A DNA stretch of 14,482 nucleotides, from assembly GCA_947176655.1 (NCBI GenBank), contig CAMWRK010000027.1, forward strand, positions 1 through 14,482, in the 5' to 3' direction. Shown piece after piece: positions 6,933 to 14,482 of the stretch; positions within the stretch are counted from its first letter, which is position 1; each line of letters begins with the position of its first letter. The stretch is from an uncultured Prevotellaceae bacterium (lineage in GTDB: Bacteria > Bacteroidota > Bacteroidia > Bacteroidales > Bacteroidaceae). Below the pieces are notes generated by a model, which did no database searches, was not told where the DNA came from, and saw only the letters and a program-made list of their open reading frames with translations. The translations under genes were made by a program, and so were the position numbers.

Positions 6933-8564
6933 TTACATCATTCCGCCCATACCCGGGGCACCGCCCATTGGCATTTCGGGCTTGTCCTCCTTGGCTTCGC
7001 AGATGACGCACTCTGTGGTCAGGAACATGCCTGCTATGGAAGCGGCGTTCTCCAGTGCCACGCGTGTCACCTTGGCCGGGTCTATGATGCCGGAAGCTTT
7101 CATGTTCTCGTACTTGTCCTCGCGGGCGTTGTAGCCGTAGTCGCCCTCGCCGGCACGTACCTCGTTGACCACCACGCTGCCCTCCAGACCAGCGTTCTCA
7201 ACAATCTGGCGCAGTGGCTCCTCGATGGCGCGGCGCACGATGCGTATGCCTGTCTGCTCGTCGGTGTTGCTGCCGGTGAGAGAGTCCAGTGCCTTTTGGG
7301 CGCGGATGTATGCTACGCCGCCGCCTGGGATGATACCTTCCTCAATGGCTGCACGTGTTGCGCACAGGGCATCGTCCACACGATCCTTCTTCTCCTTCAT
7401 CTCCACCTCGGAGGGAGCACCTACGTAGAGTACTGCCACACCGCCTGCCAGCTTGGCCAGACGCTCCTGCAGCTTCTCCTTGTCATAGTCGCTGGTAGTG
7501 TTGGAGATTTCATTCTTTATCTGAGCCACGCGGTCGGCAATCAGCTGCTTGTCGCCGTGACCGTTCACGATAGTGGTGTTGTCCTTGGTTACGGTCACCT
7601 TGTCGGCAGAGCCAAGCATCTCTATGGTGGCCTGTTCCAGTTTCAGACCCGTGTCCTCGCTTATCACCAGACCGCCGGTCAGAGTGGCGATGTCCTGAAG
7701 CATGGCCTTGCGGCGGTCGCCGAAGCCCGGTGCCTTGACAGCGCATATCTTCAGTTGTCCGCGCAGACGGTTTACAACCAGAGTGGTCAGTGCCTCAGAG
7801 TCAACATCCTCGGCGATTACCAACAGAGGACGCCCGGTCTGTACGGCAGGCTCCAGAATGGGCAGGAAGTCCTTCAGGTTGCTTATCTTCTTGTCGTAGA
7901 TGAGGATGTAGGGGTTCTCCATCTCGCAGTTCATCCTCTCTGTGTTGGTTACGAAGTATGAAGACAGATAGCCGCGGTCGAACTGCATACCCTCGACAAC
8001 GCCGATGGTGGTGTCACGGCCTTTGGCTTCTTCTATGGTGATGACGCCGTCCTTGCTCACCTTCTGCATGGCGTCGGCCAGGAGTTGTCCGATTTCGGGA
8101 TCGTTGTTAGCGCTCACGGTGGCAACCTGCTCTATCTTCTGGTAGTCGTTGCCCACTACCTCGGCCATGTTCTTGATTTCCTCCACCACGGTAGCCACGG
8201 CCTTGTCAATGCCGCGCTTCAGATCCATGGGATTGGCACCGGCGGCCACATTCTTAAGCCCCTCGCGGACGATGGCCTGTGCCAGTACGGTTGCTGTTGT
8301 CGTGCCGTCGCCTGCATCATCTCCGGTCTTTGATGCCACACTCTTCACCAGCTGTGCGCCGGCGTTCTGGAAGGGGTCTGCCAGTTCTATCTCCTTGGCC
8401 ACGCTGACACCGTCCTTGGTAATCTGCGGAGCACCGAACTTCTTCTCTATGATGACATTGCGTCCCTTGGGGCCGAGAGTTACCTTTACTGCGTTTGCCA
8501 GGCTGTCCACGCCCTGCTTCATCAGGTCGCGAGCCTCTATGTTGAATTTAATGTCTTTAGCCAT
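6933..8564 (-). CDS. groEL: Chaperonin GroEL (Hsp60)
   Basis: The 543-aa protein is full length for the family (about 540-548). It forms the double seven-membered ring that folds proteins in the cytoplasm with ATP and GroES. It begins MAKDIKFNIEARDLMKQGVD and shows the ATP-site segments VTLGPKGRNV (~28-37) and GDDAGDGTTTATVL (~81-94), the apical-domain region, and PGGGVAYIRA near residue 415. The C-terminus is the usual short Gly/Met tail, GGAPGMGGMM. No frameshift or missing core motif was seen. It lies 63 nt downstream of groES in the normal groES-groEL order, so the two form one operon. No CIRCE-type inverted repeat is visible upstream of the operon. Confidence 0.99.
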   Translation of the reverse strand: MAKDIKFNIEARDLMKQGVDSLANAVKVTLGPKGRNVIIEKKFGAPQITKDGVSVAKEIELADPFQNAGAQLVKSVASKTGDDAGDGTTTATVLAQAIVREGLKNVAAGANPMDLKRGIDKAVATVVEEIKNMAEVVGNDYQKIEQVATVSANNDPEIGQLLADAMQKVSKDGVITIEEAKGRDTTIGVVEGMQFDRGYLSSYFVTNTERMNCEMENPYILIYDKKISNLKDFLPILEPAVQTGRPLLVIAEDVDSEALTTLVVNRLRGQLKICAVKAPGFGDRRKAMLQDIATLTGGLVISEDTGLKLEQATIEMLGSADKVTVTKDNTTIVNGHGDKQLIADRVAQIKNEISNTTSDYDKEKLQERLAKLAGGVAVLYVGAPSEVEMKEKKDRVDDALCATRAAIEEGIIPGGGVAYIRAQKALDSLTGSNTDEQTGIRIVRRAIEEPLRQIVENAGLEGSVVVNEVRAGEGDYGYNAREDKYENMKASGIIDPAKVTRVALENAASIAGMFLTTECVICEAKEDKPEMPMGGAPGMGGMM

Positions 8565-8627
8565 TGTCGTTGTGTTTTAGTGTTGTTGTCTGTTGTTTGT
8601 AATAATTACTCTGGGTTTCGTGAACAC

Positions 8628-8900
8628 TTATCCCAATATTGCCACCACGTCGCTTTGGCGCATGATGAGGTACTTGTTACCCTCGTGCTCTATCTCGGTG
8701 CCTGCATATTTGCCGTAGAGCACACGGTCTCCCGCCTTCAGAACCATTTCCTCGTCCTTTGTACCGTTACCTACGGCAACGATGGTGCCTTGCAGGGGCT
8801 TTTCCTTTGCAGTGTCCGGAATGATGATGCCCCCGATTGTCTTTGTCTCTGCTGCAGCCGGCTCGATGAGCACGCGGTCTGCCAATGGTTTGATGTTCAT
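8628..8900 (-). CDS. groES: Co-chaperonin GroES (Hsp10)
   Basis: The 90-aa protein is full length for GroES (about 90-97). It caps the GroEL ring as a heptamer and closes the folding chamber. It begins MNIKPLADRVLIEP, has the mobile-loop segment ETKTIGGIIIPDTAKEKP (~18-35) with the GGIIIP motif that contacts GroEL, then GTIVAVGNG, and ends YLIMRQSDVVAILG. It is first in the groES-groEL operon, so the operon promoter should lie in 8901-9060 read on the minus strand; no exact TTTG/TAnnTTTG pair was found there. Confidence 0.98.
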   Translation of the reverse strand: MNIKPLADRVLIEPAAAETKTIGGIIIPDTAKEKPLQGTIVAVGNGTKDEEMVLKAGDRVLYGKYAGTEIEHEGNKYLIMRQSDVVAILG

Positions 8901-9230
8901 AGTTGCTGTTATGTTATATTGTTATATATGTTTACAGTCTACACCCGATATGTCGCCAATAGCATGCCAAAGGCCGGGTGACGGACAAATTGTCAGTATT
9001 CTCCGCTTTTGCTTCCGTTGGACGTGACAATATTGCAAAGTGCGGCGTGTAGGTATCCCCGATAAAAATAAATGCTGTTTAGGACAATATCGCTCCAAAG
9101 GAAAAATATTTGTTCCGCTGATGCAGGAATCTTAATGTTTTTATATAAATTTGTTCACACATTATAATATATAATGGTATAGAGAATATGGGTCACAGAG
9201 CGTGGCCTGACACATGCAATACGGAAACGA
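8901..9230. other. Divergent intergenic region between groES and the HD-domain gene
   Basis: This 330-nt region must carry the groESL promoter (minus) and the HD-gene promoter (plus). Seen here: the palindrome GACAA-A-TTGTC at 8984-8994; related GACAATAT sites at 9026-9033 and 9083-9090; and ATTGTCA (8989-8995) facing TGACAAT (9025-9031), a 7-bp inverted pair 29 nt apart. No CIRCE (GCACTC-N9-GAGTGC) is present. No gene or RNA was recognised. Confidence 0.5.
9146..9153 (+). promoter_or_regulatory. Candidate -7 box for the HD-domain gene
   Basis: TAAATTTG matches TAnnTTTG exactly and would start transcription near 9160, about 70 nt before the ATG at 9231. No good TTTG lies 19-21 bp upstream (the nearest, at 9109-9112, is 33 bp away), so the call rests on the -7 box and the AT-rich context alone. 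Confidence 0.4.
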
Positions 9231-10091
9231 ATGATGATAAGGGAATATATGGTCACAGGCCGTGCCAATGCCACTACACGTCAGGGCAGCCCCTATGCTT
9301 TGCTGAAGGTGGCCGATGCTGAACAGTCGTTCACGATCTCGGTGTGGGACGTGGCGCAGGACATGCCGCCTTTCCCCGGACAGCTGGTACAGTTTGTGCA
9401 GATAAAGGATTTCGGTGGCAAGAAATCGTGCTCGTTCACAGACATGAACGTCGGTCTCATGGCTGACGAGAAGCATCCGCTGTACGGACTGATTCCGCGC
9501 CCGATAGAACGTGCGGTGTGGGACAGCACCGTGGAGCGGCTTTTGGAATACTGTACGGACGAAACACTGATGCCGATAATACGTTCCTTTGCGGAAAAGC
9601 TTTACAGACCGTACAGCGAGTATCCGGCAGCCACGACGGTGCATCATGCCTACCCCGGCGGTCTGCTGAACCACACTCTCCAGATGCTGCACATGCTTGA
9701 CGGCCTGTATCCGTGTCTGCCCTACGCCATCAAGGTGGAACGCTGCATACTGGCCATACTGTTCCATGACTATGGCAAGGTGTACGAGTACAACAGGCAG
9801 GGCGACACCCAGACGGACATGTATCTGCTGGGGCACATCTATCTTGGGGCGCACAAGTTGCAGAACGTACTGGAGCAGCACGGAGTGGAGCCGGAGGAGG
9901 TGAAGCGCATAGTCCACTGTGTACTGGCACATCACGGCCAGCGCGAATACGGCAGTCCGGTTCTGCCATGTACGCAGGAGGCAGCCATAGTGACATATCT
10001 GGACAATATTTCGGCCAAAGTGGATGCCATGGAAGGCTGTCCCGACGGCGATTACGTTCCGGCCATAAGCACACATGTCGTCAAAGGCTGA
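9231..10091 (+). CDS. OB-fold/HD-domain protein, YhaM-like 3'-5' exoribonuclease
   Basis: The 286-aa protein has an N-terminal OB-type nucleic-acid-binding region (~8-75; YALLKVADAEQSFTISVWD) and a C-terminal HD metal-dependent phosphohydrolase domain. Candidate metal ligands are H138/H139 (VHHAYPGGLLNH), H148, H179-D180 (LFHDYGK), H202, H234/H235 (AHHGQ) and D258 (YLDNI). This order and the HHAYPGGLLNHT signature fit YhaM and related proteins, which trim RNA or single-stranded DNA from the 3' end; YhaM is about 314 aa, so this is slightly shorter at the N-terminus. ATG 9231 is used; the frame stays open upstream to a stop at 9180-9182 but has no ATG there. The 56-nt gap to the beta-galactosidase gene and the lack of a promoter in it allow co-transcription. 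The fold is secure, the exact substrate less so. Confidence 0.85.
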   Translation: MMIREYMVTGRANATTRQGSPYALLKVADAEQSFTISVWDVAQDMPPFPGQLVQFVQIKDFGGKKSCSFTDMNVGLMADEKHPLYGLIPRPIERAVWDSTVERLLEYCTDETLMPIIRSFAEKLYRPYSEYPAATTVHHAYPGGLLNHTLQMLHMLDGLYPCLPYAIKVERCILAILFHDYGKVYEYNRQGDTQTDMYLLGHIYLGAHKLQNVLEQHGVEPEEVKRIVHCVLAHHGQREYGSPVLPCTQEAAIVTYLDNISAKVDAMEGCPDGDYVPAISTHVVKG

Positions 10092-10147
10092 TGATGTTGC
10101 CGCCACGTGTTGATAATTGAAGAAACTTAATCAAATACCTATTCAAA

Positions 10148-13100
10148 ATGAAAAGAATCCTATTCTTACTGTGCATGATGCTGACCGTTGGCAGCGTCTG
10201 TGCCCAGCAGTTCCGCAAAGGTGCCCTTTACCATGTCAAGGGTATTCCGGTGGAGTATGAGGGGCAGTTGTTCATAATGGACGAACTGTCCGGATCGTGG
10301 CGGTTCATAGATCCGTTCAGACAGCATGCCCTGCGCGTGGGCGAGAAAGGACTGGCCTATGGCGAGGTGAACGGCAGTGATGAATTGCAGAAATGGACAC
10401 TGACGGAACTGGCACCGGGCAGGTACAGTGCCGTGCCTACGAACAAGACTTCGTTTCAGGCTCTCAAAAAGGGAGTGACCATAGAGGAGGCAGATGCTTT
10501 CGGCAGCGATGACAACTGTACCTACCGCTTCCGCAGCGTGGAGAATCCGGACATGGTGCTTGGCAACGGCGATGACGGCGGAAACAACGCCCGCATACGC
10601 CGTGAGAAACAGGACACTCTCAACCGGGGGCAGTATTGGAGCATCAAGACCCTTGCACCGGGACGTCACCTCGTGAGCGGAGCTTTCTATGACACTTATT
10701 TCGACGATGGAGGCGACAATGCCAGCATAACATGGCTGTTGCAGTGGGCCGCCAACCCGGCCAAGCCCGGTAATGCGCTGATGAGTATAGAACCTGTCAA
10801 AGGACGTAAGGGAGTGTATCGTGTTGTCTCTGCCAACAAGGGGCGTATGTTCCGTGCCGAGGACGGTATGATGAAAATAACCGGTATAGATGACAGCGAC
10901 GCTGCATCGTGGTTCACCATAGAGCAGGTAGACAAGCCGAAGATTTCTTCTCCTGCGTGGGAGGACGAGACAGTCTTCGACATCAACAAGCTGCCGGGCG
11001 TGGCCACATACATGCCATACGCCAGCGAGGCGGAGATGAAGGCTGATGACGACTACTACCGTACTCCGTGGACAGAGCCTGCAAGCTCGCTCTACAAGTC
11101 ATTGGACGGCACCTGGAACTTCTGGTTTACAGCCGTTCCGGAGAATGGTAGAACGACAATCTCCGGCGATGTGGAACTGATGGATGTCCCTGCCTTCGAG
11201 GCTGCCATGGCATGTGCCTCCGGCAAAGGTGCGGCAGCGGACACCATTCCGGTGCCTTCGTGCTGGGAAATGCAGGGATATGACCGTCCAATCTATTGCA
11301 ACGTGGAGTATCCTCACGGAAACACACCGCCATTCATAAAGGCACGTCAAGGATACAACGACGGTGGCAAGAACTATGCCGTCAATCCCGTGGGTACGTA
11401 TCACCGCAGTTTCGACCTGCCCGAGGGCTGGGATAAGCATCGCACCATCATACACTTCGGTGGCATATATTCCTGTGCCCAGGTATGGCTCAACGGCAAG
11501 TTCGTGGGCTACACCCAGGGAGCCAACAATGTGTCGGAGTTCGACCTGACCCCATTGCTGCGTACCGGACGCAATGACCTTGTGGTGCAGGTTCACCGAT
11601 GGTGCGACGGCTCCTATCTGGAGTGTCAGGACATGTTCCGCATGAGCGGCATATTCCGCAGCGTATATATATATAATGTACCTGTGAGGAGCATCCGCAA
11701 CCATGTAGTGCAGACAGGAATCAGCGGACGCGACGGCATTGTCGGCGTGAATGTCTTTACTGATGTCCCTGCCGTGGCCAAACTGTATGCTCCCGGAGGA
11801 CAGCTTGTGGGAGAAGACGGCTTCAAGGACGGCAAGGTGCGTTTTCTTGTGAAGGATGCCATGCTGTGGACGGCAGAGACGCCGGACCTCTACACGCTTG
11901 ACATAATACAGAAGGACGGAAACGGCAAGGATGTTATGGCATTCTCCACCAAGGTGGGCATACGCGAGGTGCGCATCATGGGTTCGCTGCTTTATGTCAA
12001 CGGCAGGCGTGTGATCCTGAAAGGTGTCAACCGCCACGACACGCATCCTGTTCTGGGACGTGCTGTCAGTGTGGAGAGCATGCAGAATGATGTCCTGATG
12101 ATGAAGCGCAACAATATAAACACCATTCGCACGAGCCACTATCCTAACGACGCACGCATGTACTCCATGTTCGACTACTATGGCTTGTATTGCTGCGATG
12201 AGGCTGACCTGGAAGACCATGCCAACCAGTCCATATCTTCCATGAAGTCATGGATACCTGCTTTCGTTGACCGTATTGCCCGCATGGTAAGCCGCGACAT
12301 CAACCATCCCAGCGTTATAATGTGGTCGCTGGGCAACGAGGCCGGTGCCGGCTCCAACTTCAAGGACTGCTACGAGACGGCGCACCGTATGGATCCGACA
12401 CGCCCCGTCCACTACGAGGGCACCCGGATAGACCGCGACTTCGGTGGCAGCGCATATTCCGATTTCTATTCCAAGATGTATCCTGGTATGGACTGGATGT
12501 ACCGCAACACCAGCAACATGGACAAGCCGATGTTCCTCTGTGAGTATGCCCATGCCATGGGCAATGCTATAGGCAACTTGCCGGAGTACATGGCCTGCAT
12601 GGAGCAGAGCAACTCCACCATAGGCGGCTGCATCTGGGACTGGGTGGATCAGGCCATATACGAGCCGCGTGAACTGAAGGACGGTGTGCGCCGCCTGCAT
12701 ACCGGTTATGACTTCCCCGGCCCGCATCAGGGCAATTTCTGTTCCAACGGCATTGTTACCGCCGATCGCCGTCAGACCGCCAAGCTGGCAGAGGTGAAGC
12801 ATGCCTATCAGTATGTCAAGTTCTCGTATTCTCCGGGCAGCCTCACATTGCGCAACGCCTACGCTTTCCGCTCCCTCCGCGGACTGAAGGCCGAGGCGCA
12901 GATTGTTGTGGACGGTAAGGTTAGGAAGACCGTTACCGCCATGCTTGGCGACATCACGCCCGGCGACAGCGTGGCGATAGCCATTCCCGATGCCAGGTAC
13001 ACCGCCAAGGCTGCGGCCAAGGGTCAGCATGTAGTGCTCAATGTGCGCGTCATGGATACCGAGGCTACACGCCATGCACCGGCAGGTCATGTCGTGGCTC

Positions 13101-13810
13101 ATTACGGAGTAGAACTGACTAAGGTTGCCGCCCTGCCTGTACTCGCAAAGGGCGGAAAGACCGCCCATCCGCAGTTCGTGTTCCAGAATCACCGCTGGAT
13201 TGAGAACGACCGTCTGGCCGACACACGCAGTGAGGACAAGGCTGACTGTCACATATCCTACGAATATCTCAAGGACGGCAGCGTGGACATGATTGTCAGG
13301 ATAACGCCTAAGAATGACAATCTGCGCCGTGTCGGCGTGGCAGCCGAACTGGATACCGTGTTCAGCAATGTCAGCTACTACGGTTACGGTCCCTACGAGA
13401 ACTATCCTGACCGTATGGCCGGCGTACTCGTGGGCAACTATAGCGGCAAGGTTGCCGTATTCAATGCCGACGGCACGCTTCCCGAAGGCAGCCTCATGGA
13501 GCCGTATATCAACCCGCAGACCACAGGCGACCGTCTCGTCTACGGCTTCACGCTTACCGACAGCAAGGGACACGGCTGGCGCATGGAGTGTCCGGAAGGT
13601 ATCTATTTCAGTGCCAACCGCTATACTGATGCCGACCTCATGAACGCACGCCACACATGGGACATCACTCCGCGTCCCTACATCTGGCTGCAACTGTGCA
13701 TGGATATCCGCGGTCTGGGCAACGCCTCCTGCGGCCCCGGCCCGATGCAGAAGTACATCATCGATGGCAAACAGACCTATGAGTTCCGTGTACGCATGAA
13801 GAAGATATGA
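10148..13810 (+). CDS. Secreted GH2 beta-galactosidase (LacZ-type) with N-terminal lectin-like domain
   Basis: The 1220-aa protein starts with a signal peptide (MKRILFLLCMMLTVGSVCA, cleavage before QQF), so it acts in the periplasm or outside. Residues ~22-262 form a lectin-like, trefoil-type extension (GALYHVKG, QKWTLTE, QYWSIKT, SWFTIEQ) absent from E. coli LacZ (1023 aa). GH2 domains follow: sugar-binding jelly roll (~300-510; PSCWEMQGYDRPIY), Ig-like (~512-608), TIM barrel (~609-890) and the beta-galactosidase small-chain-like C-terminus (~1000-1218). The predicted acid/base is E731 in SLGNEAG and the nucleophile E799 in CEYAHAMGN. Family activity is hydrolysis of terminal beta-galactosides; no transporter or SusC/D pair is in view to tell the substrate. 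Near the C-terminus, GLGNASCGPG has C where LacZ has W999. The gene lies 56 nt after the HD gene. Confidence 0.95.
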   Translation: MKRILFLLCMMLTVGSVCAQQFRKGALYHVKGIPVEYEGQLFIMDELSGSWRFIDPFRQHALRVGEKGLAYGEVNGSDELQKWTLTELAPGRYSAVPTNKTSFQALKKGVTIEEADAFGSDDNCTYRFRSVENPDMVLGNGDDGGNNARIRREKQDTLNRGQYWSIKTLAPGRHLVSGAFYDTYFDDGGDNASITWLLQWAANPAKPGNALMSIEPVKGRKGVYRVVSANKGRMFRAEDGMMKITGIDDSDAASWFTIEQVDKPKISSPAWEDETVFDINKLPGVATYMPYASEAEMKADDDYYRTPWTEPASSLYKSLDGTWNFWFTAVPENGRTTISGDVELMDVPAFEAAMACASGKGAAADTIPVPSCWEMQGYDRPIYCNVEYPHGNTPPFIKARQGYNDGGKNYAVNPVGTYHRSFDLPEGWDKHRTIIHFGGIYSCAQVWLNGKFVGYTQGANNVSEFDLTPLLRTGRNDLVVQVHRWCDGSYLECQDMFRMSGIFRSVYIYNVPVRSIRNHVVQTGISGRDGIVGVNVFTDVPAVAKLYAPGGQLVGEDGFKDGKVRFLVKDAMLWTAETPDLYTLDIIQKDGNGKDVMAFSTKVGIREVRIMGSLLYVNGRRVILKGVNRHDTHPVLGRAVSVESMQNDVLMMKRNNINTIRTSHYPNDARMYSMFDYYGLYCCDEADLEDHANQSISSMKSWIPAFVDRIARMVSRDINHPSVIMWSLGNEAGAGSNFKDCYETAHRMDPTRPVHYEGTRIDRDFGGSAYSDFYSKMYPGMDWMYRNTSNMDKPMFLCEYAHAMGNAIGNLPEYMACMEQSNSTIGGCIWDWVDQAIYEPRELKDGVRRLHTGYDFPGPHQGNFCSNGIVTADRRQTAKLAEVKHAYQYVKFSYSPGSLTLRNAYAFRSLRGLKAEAQIVVDGKVRKTVTAMLGDITPGDSVAIAIPDARYTAKAAAKGQHVVLNVRVMDTEATRHAPAGHVVAHYGVELTKVAALPVLAKGGKTAHPQFVFQNHRWIENDRLADTRSEDKADCHISYEYLKDGSVDMIVRITPKNDNLRRVGVAAELDTVFSNVSYYGYGPYENYPDRMAGVLVGNYSGKVAVFNADGTLPEGSLMEPYINPQTTGDRLVYGFTLTDSKGHGWRMECPEGIYFSANRYTDADLMNARHTWDITPRPYIWLQLCMDIRGLGNASCGPGPMQKYIIDGKQTYEFRVRMKKI

Positions 13811-13852
13811 ATGCAGGGTGGGGCTGTCTCCACTGAACGACACGCATAAACT

Positions 13853-13900
13853 GAATCGGTCATTAGAAACTACTCTTGATAGCTTTCTAATGACCGATTC
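13853..13900. repeat. 17-bp perfect inverted repeat after the beta-galactosidase gene
   Basis: Arms 13853-13869 (GAATCGGTCATTAGAAA) and 13884-13900 are perfectly complementary, with a 14-nt spacer. The stem is AT-rich with no T-run after it (GTATTCATGG), so it is a poor intrinsic terminator, although it lies 43 nt after the stop codon. It might still end or stabilise the transcript, or be a dispersed palindromic element or a protein-binding site. Confidence 0.8.
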
Positions 13901-13932
13901 GTATTCATGGTATGCTACCATGAAGATGTTGG

Positions 13933-14012
13933 TTCCTTTGGATTTTGTCCGATATTTGCGTTTTATTCCTTGGGATTTTGTCCGATATTTGCGTTTTATT
14001 CCTTTGGATTTT
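13933..14012 (+). repeat. 33-bp tandem repeat, 2.4 copies
   Basis: Copy 1 (13933-13965) and copy 2 (13966-13998) differ at one base; copy 3 begins at 13999 and matches for 14 bp (TTCCTTTGGATTTT) before diverging. Each unit contains TTTTGTCCGATATTTGCG, so the repeat multiplies TTTG boxes. The third partial copy supplies the -33 element of the downstream promoter. Confidence 0.93.
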
Positions 14013-14034
14013 TGCAAAACGTTGACTATCTTTG
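14003..14034 (+). promoter_or_regulatory. Bacteroidetes-type promoter for the AAA ATPase gene
   Basis: TTTG at 14003-14006, a 20-bp spacer and TATCTTTG at 14027-14034 match the consensus exactly, with the ATG 24 nt after the -7 box. The promoter also has a direct repeat TTTGCAA (14011-14017, 14031-14037), and GGAT...TGCAAA (14006-14018) is an inverted match to TTTGCAATCC (14031-14040) with a 3-nt bulge, a layout that could be an operator. Confidence 0.75.
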
Positions 14035-14057
14035 CAATCCAAACCAATCAATAGACC

Positions 14058-14482
14058 ATGACATATCTTGCAAGAAACATAGATGCCGAACTCCAGAAAT
14101 GGAAGGAATCGCCGCGCCGTAAGCCACTTCTCGTGCGTGGCGCCCGACAGGTAGGCAAGTCTTGGGCCATTAGACACATGGGAGAGACGTTCAGGCATTA
14201 TCTTGAAATCAACCTTGAAGAGGAAAAGGATCTGTGCAGGCTTTTTGAAGAGATTCCGGATGTAAGAGAACTCAGCCAACGTCTGGGTGCAGTGCATAAT
14301 GTGCAGGTAATCCCGGGAGAGACTCTACTGTTCATTGACGAGATCCAGAATTGTCCGGCAGCATTGAAGAGCCTGTGGTTTTTCAAAGAGAATTACCCGG
14401 AGCTGCATGTCGTGGCGGCTGGATCGCTTCTGGAGTTCGCATTGAATGAGATCCCTTCCTATGGAGTCGGACGTGGCAGGTC
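14058..14482 (+). CDS. AAA ATPase of the DUF4143-linked family, N-terminal part (3' end outside window)
   Basis: ATG 14058 opens a frame that runs to the window end, giving 141 residues. It starts MTYLARNIDAELQKWKESPR, followed by Walker A GARQVGKS (28-35), Walker B LLFIDE (90-95) and a sensor-like VVAAGS (118-123). The order, and the SYGVGR segment at 134-139, match the group of ATPases (about 380-480 aa) in which a DUF4143 domain follows the ATPase; that domain would lie beyond the window and is inferred. These genes are numerous in Bacteroidales genomes and their cellular role is unsettled. It has its own strong promoter and is separated from the beta-galactosidase gene by 247 nt, so it is probably a separate unit. 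Start choice is supported by family-like N-terminal sequence and promoter spacing. Confidence 0.9.
   Translation, partial: MTYLARNIDAELQKWKESPRRKPLLVRGARQVGKSWAIRHMGETFRHYLEINLEEEKDLCRLFEEIPDVRELSQRLGAVHNVQVIPGETLLFIDEIQNCPAALKSLWFFKENYPELHVVAAGSLLEFALNEIPSYGVGRGR

Noticed and set aside
6819..7961. 380-codon plus-strand open frame over groEL
   Set aside because: It is antisense to groEL, which is complete and conserved; the product looks like a composition artefact of GC-rich coding DNA.
9184..9266. Short similarity between 9184-9206 and 9243-9265 (GGTCACAG...CGTG in both) as a duplication at the HD gene start
   Set aside because: Only an 8-bp exact block plus scattered matches; too weak to separate from chance.
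10182..10207. Lipoprotein signal on the beta-galactosidase (C near the cleavage site)
   Set aside because: The residues before the cysteine (GSV) do not fit a lipobox; cleavage after CA by signal peptidase I is more likely.
11099..12220. 373-codon minus-strand open frame in the beta-galactosidase region
   Set aside because: Shadow of the GH2 gene on the other strand; no recognisable domain or start signals.
13933..14012. 33-bp repeats as a CRISPR array
   Set aside because: The units are directly adjacent with no unique spacers and only about 2.4 copies.
12248..14047. 599-codon minus-strand open frame overlapping the beta-galactosidase gene
   Set aside because: It is antisense to a clear GH2 enzyme with catalytic motifs; its product is rich in H, V, A and G without any family motif, and part of it translates the tandem repeat.

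Overview
The window reads as chromosomal DNA of a gut-type member of the Bacteroidales, probably Prevotellaceae or a close relative. Evidence: GroEL/GroES of Bacteroidetes type, promoters of the Bacteroidetes form (TTTG, about 20 bp, TAnnTTTG), poor Shine-Dalgarno sites, a large secreted protein ending in the IYDIAGRRV...GLYIVNGKK tail common in this order, a LacZ-type GH2 enzyme with a signal peptide, a small KKTYINPSVEVIDL-type peptide, and an AAA ATPase of the DUF4143-linked family. The species cannot be fixed from the sequence alone.

Layout. 1-417 (+): C-terminal part of an AraC-type regulator. 418-954: a 537-nt non-coding stretch with one good promoter (613-644), a second -7 box (553-560), a perfect (GCAA)10 microsatellite (747-786) inside a possible leader ORF (677-916), and a 22-bp near-perfect inverted repeat (833-886). 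955-5484 (+): a 1509-aa secreted protein built of lectin-like modules in three repeats, with no recognised catalytic domain. 5641-5820 (+): a 59-aa acidic peptide of a widespread Bacteroidales type. 5841-5889: a strong bidirectional terminator. 5904-6863 (-): GluQ-RS. 6933-8564 (-) and 8628-8900 (-): groEL and groES. 9231-10091 (+): a YhaM-like OB-fold/HD protein. 10148-13810 (+): a secreted GH2 beta-galactosidase with an N-terminal lectin-like extension. 13811-14057: a 17-bp perfect inverted repeat, a 33-bp tandem repeat and a canonical promoter. 14058 to the window end (+): the first 141 residues of an AAA ATPase.

How it fits together. The housekeeping block (groES-groEL-gluQ on the minus strand, HD protein on the plus strand) lies between two exported carbohydrate-related genes. 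Both exported proteins begin with a lectin-like domain, which suggests host or dietary glycans. The beta-galactosidase would trim galactosides; the 1509-aa protein looks like a binding or adhesin protein.

The most notable signal is the leader of the 1509-aa gene. A tetranucleotide microsatellite lies within an upstream reading frame whose end point relative to a strong hairpin changes with repeat number: the stop is at 914-916 with ten copies, 802-804 with eleven and 858-860 with nine. This is a plausible phase-variation switch for a surface protein, but it is inferred from sequence only.
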